From the NCBI RefSeq assembly GCF_030167905.1, contig NZ_JARGNA010000001.1, positions 403,444-467,443 of the forward strand: DNA of 64,000 bases, written 5' to 3'. Position 1 is the stretch's first letter, and every line of letters begins with the position of its first letter. Position numbers and translations under genes: made by a program. This DNA is from Flavobacterium terrisoli (lineage in GTDB: Bacteria; Bacteroidota; Bacteroidia; Flavobacteriales; Flavobacteriaceae). The notes beneath the pieces are model-generated. The model saw only the letters and a list, made by a program, of their open reading frames with translations, had not been told where the DNA came from and did not search any database. This document shows positions 63,101 to 64,000 of this stretch, one piece after another.

Positions 63101-63862
63101 TTGCCAGAGGTTGTTCCGATAACTACTATCAGTTATGATAATTCACCATATTGTTCTGGTCAGGCTGATCCATTACCAAATACATCAACAGCTGGATTTA
63201 CAACTGGTGGTACTTTCTCTGCAACAGCAGGATTGGTAATAAACCCTACAACAGGTTTAGTTAGTTTGGCTTCACCAGCTGGAACCTATACAGTGACTTA
63301 TTCGGTAACTGCGGATGCAGCAACTTGTAGAGTGGCTAGTTCAAGTACAGCACAAGTTGTAATTGCAGCACCAGTTCAAATTACAGTATCGGGTGATTGT
63401 GATGGAAATGATTTTGTGTTAACTGTTTCTCCTTTTGATGGAAGTACATTTAATCCAAATGTTACCTATGTATGGGAAAATAGTGCTGGTTTAACAGTAG
63501 GAACTACTCAAAGCATTGTAGTTACTAACCTTGATACTTATACTGTTACAGTAACTTCTGATGGATGTGAGAGTTCTAATTCTATTGTTGTTGATGCCAT
63601 TACTTGTGTAATTCAAAAAGGAATTTCTGCTAACAATGATGGATTAAACGATTCATTTGACCTTAGAGGGTTCAATGTTAGAAACTTGAGTATCTTTAAC
63701 AGATACGGAGTAAAAGTATATAGCAAAGGAGATTATACAGATCAATGGAGAGGTCAATCTGACAATGGAGATGAGCTTCCTGATGCCACTTATTATTTCG
63801 TAATCGAAAGAGATAATGGTGAAACTAAAACAGGATGGATTTACATCAACCGAGCACAATAG
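57182..63862 (+). CDS. Giant multidomain surface protein with T9SS type B sorting (gliding-motility) domain
   Basis: The 2226-residue secreted protein has a signal peptide (MKKITLLILLAFFSITGYAQ). Modules in order: a jelly-roll adhesin domain (about 21-205), fibronectin type III (206-305), a pre-peptidase-like domain (306-440), FnIII (441-532), a second jelly-roll (533-692), FnIII (693-790), a CUB-like domain (791-915) and FnIII (916-1015). Beta-sandwich domains run to about 1555. A SprB-type repeat interrupted by a lamin-tail-like domain comes next, then three about 95-residue Ig-like repeats with GFTTGGTFSST and a last Ig-like domain. The C-terminal type B sorting domain (KGISANNDGLNDSFDL to GWIYINRAQ) directs T9SS export. 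It is followed at 37 nt by a PorP/SprF gene, the usual pairing. The ligand is unknown. Confidence 0.9.
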   Translation: MKKITLLILLAFFSITGYAQFTPTVEGFENTTGPDALPSTNWTLGTGNWAVFDNGVGLVQRWGINSTVVAPPNQIVYAGANAAYVNRENIGQGNTSEDFLASPLVNIPANGQLRFFTRMFTNGNQGTIYQIRVAPAASVQTNPAAYTNTVQTWTETDLTTTFNIYEEKVVDLSAFAGTQVYVAFVKVYTQPLAVLDGDRWLVDNVSILERCLDPTALTAGNITQTSADLSWGNPSGATSWEIEVLPFANAPTGVGVIYNGALPYTATATATGTPFAPDTNYKYYVRALCSNGANSIWVGPYSFSTTSPGFSCAAPIVITTLPYNTTDNTANYGDTGIEGTPGGAAGCGSANNYLGGNDVVYSYTATTTGVINVTMTPTGTFSGIFAYASCADIGVNCLAGVANGNTNVRTFDLPVTAGSTYYFVISTWPAPQTTAYTLTIQVVNCPPPTTLGVNSLTQTSANLTWANPGAATSWEYVLQAPGAGIPPGSGTQTSSNTINPVGPLTVNTQYEFYVRADCNNGTFSAWSGPFLFNTLCAAFTAPFQEGFNTGSTTESCWTVLNSNGDGDAWDMNYATNPFEGNQCAAINTDFNNGANNDWLISPQIILNGNQRLKFHYRVQSTFEPNDFRVMLSQNGPSPVDFTTTLLPLTSYSNTTYAQSIVSLAGISGPVNIGWHVPNGGLDGWRIFIDNVIIEEIPTCPEPGLITTSGVLAHEATIGWTNGGPGQTTWEIITVPCGDPAPTVASVGTIVTDNPHTLTNLPASTCHDVYVRAVCPGNDLSPWTGPATFTTQVEPPVCGGTFTDPGGPTANYADGTNSTVTICAPPGQVVTVTFSEFNTEPSWDGLYVYDSDTVGVDQISSTNGPGFAPTTAPGAFWGTAIPGPFTSTNAEGCLTFQFGSDGSVNRPGWVATVTCGPAPNCAKPTALTATQITTTSALLGWTESNPLVTSWDIIIVELGDPVPLPTDPGFFTVTNNPATITGLTPGTQYTFYVRANCPTEGESALAGGFNFNTLLANDECGSATFVPVNSSAVCQQIASGSIAGATASPSPAIAPCIGTADDDVWFQFIATNPYLNVALQNVVGTSTNLNFAAYSGQCGTLTQIFCSAAFSLSGVLNNLTVGNTYYIRVYSNGNTPESTTFNLCISTPSTCPTASTVCSLTNYANTTGVANLGTIGCLGTSPNPAYFTIQVNTSGPINYLLTQSTTPGGAPNIDVDYAAWGPFADQTAACNFIGAAWPFAPPGIGVPVTQQTGCSYSAAPTEILNITNALAGQYYVILITNFSNQAGFINLVQSNENTPGAGTTLCCPDANFTYNPTVYCKTPGAPNPIPVIAQSSVAGVFSSTIVPGLVFVNTATGEVDLQASAPGNYIITNTVAATASCGEKVKSFTISIVEPTAATISYSAASYCGSITTPQTVTFTGTAGGTYSATPNGGLSIDPNTGAINPSLSSPGIYTIIYTLPGSGVCAGNNPTATVEILDTPNIAQPAPVSVCNTYTLPALTVGNYFAASGGVNPIDASIPITTSQTIFIYANNGGCTDEESFTVTINTAVQPTLNVTQPTCAVQTGTIEVTSPVNTGGGLPANLFISEVTDEDVGSLTYVEIFNGTGSAVDLSNYKLKVYNNGSTTASCDNQLTGMLNNNSTFVVAVGSATNQGGVVPNQVFASCGGVNTDDYMKLTTSADVDVDLWGRTDGVAFTPANQAGYTYRRNNTATVPSLIWNPADWTAVDPQDYTNVGTYALPASGYEYSLDNGTYQSSTTFTGVTPGDHTITVHDLATGCYSIPVTVTLTVIPQNPSVTTFSYPTTPVCQNDTVNPVPNTSAPGFTTGGTFSSTAGLDIDPTTGVINLAGSNPAGGTFVVTYTVLDNPTTCTQAGSSTFTIVINPIVTPVTGFTYTTPICQNAAPSMSPSLAAGFTTGGTFTSTPVGLNINPATGVITLGTGGAGSIPGIYTVSYTVAPNTATCLVTGTTSFTVEILPEVVPITTISYDNSPYCSGQADPLPNTSTAGFTTGGTFSATAGLVINPTTGLVSLASPAGTYTVTYSVTADAATCRVASSSTAQVVIAAPVQITVSGDCDGNDFVLTVSPFDGSTFNPNVTYVWENSAGLTVGTTQSIVVTNLDTYTVTVTSDGCESSNSIVVDAITCVIQKGISANNDGLNDSFDLRGFNVRNLSIFNRYGVKVYSKGDYTDQWRGQSDNGDELPDATYYFVIERDNGETKTGWIYINRAQ

Positions 63863-63899
63863 GACAAACTAAATTGGATTTAAAATAAAACACAACAAA

Positions 63900-64000
63900 A
63901 TGAAGAAACTATATTTCATTGCAGTATTAGCTTTAGCAGTAACAGAGTTAAGAGCACAGCAAGATCCTCATTACACGCAGTACATGTATAACATGAGTGT
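63900..64000 (+). CDS. PorP/SprF-family type IX secretion membrane protein, N-terminal part (runs off the window)
   Basis: The 33 visible codons give a signal peptide (MKKLYFIAVLALAVTELRAQ) followed by QDPHYTQYMYNMSV, the near-invariant N-terminus of PorP/SprF proteins. These outer-membrane barrels are each encoded beside a protein with a type B sorting domain and are needed for its secretion or surface anchoring. The 37-nt gap to the giant adhesin implies one transcript. The rest lies beyond the right edge. Confidence 0.9.
   Translation, partial: MKKLYFIAVLALAVTELRAQQDPHYTQYMYNMS

Overview
The window is a chromosomal segment of a Flavobacteriaceae bacterium, most likely a Flavobacterium. 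It is A+T-rich. Start codons lack Shine-Dalgarno sequences but often follow the Bacteroidetes promoter -7 box TAnnTTTG, with a -33 TTG about 19-22 nt upstream. Type IX secretion (T9SS) parts are present: a PorZ-like protein, a giant adhesin with a type B sorting domain, and the first codons of a PorP/SprF protein. I see no rRNA, tRNA, CRISPR array, prophage or insertion sequence. Nearly everything is housekeeping, and several promoter boxes decide which start codon is correct.

Layout. 1-5.2 kb: start of sdhC, a lipoprotein, a ChaN-like protein, a Crp/Fnr regulator, a Pro-aminopeptidase and an alpha/beta hydrolase. 5.2-16.1 kb: an AddB-like/AddA-like recombination nuclease pair around an OmpA protein and kbl, then a GNAT enzyme and an MFS transporter. 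16.2-17.4 kb: superoxide dismutase, then a 610-bp non-coding stretch with three tandem copies of a probable small RNA gene. 17.4-27.4 kb: purF, a PfkB kinase, rnhA and purN, then the plus-strand cluster acpP-fabF-rnc-IPExxxVDY protein-pyk-Bax inhibitor. 27.4-34.9 kb: dinB, a CYTH protein, an RlpA-like protein, pgi, and an M23 peptidase/tryptophan dioxygenase/DUF3108 operon. 34.9-37.5 kb: a second probable small RNA and the tyrosine catabolic pair hmgA-hpd. 37.6-46.2 kb: a possible 24-residue membrane peptide, an amino-acid permease, a patatin/outer-membrane-barrel protein, uvrC, a folate enzyme, lspA and an LVIVD-repeat lipoprotein. 46.2-57 kb: a DksA-like protein without its zinc cysteines, ileS, recO, a porZ-like gene, gdhA, an outer-membrane protein and hflX. 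57.2-64 kb: the 2226-residue adhesin and its PorP/SprF partner.

The most unusual signals are non-coding. Three tandem units of about 180 bp each carry a TAnnTTTG box, a near-identical core and an intrinsic terminator whose stem pairs better on the minus strand. A separate gene of about 108 nt, with a full promoter and terminator, sits between the hpd and DUF3108 genes. A textbook terminator lies inside codons 11-20 of rnc, and several perfect palindromes sit on promoters (gdhA, amino-acid permease). All calls come from reading the sequence and family knowledge; no database search was run.
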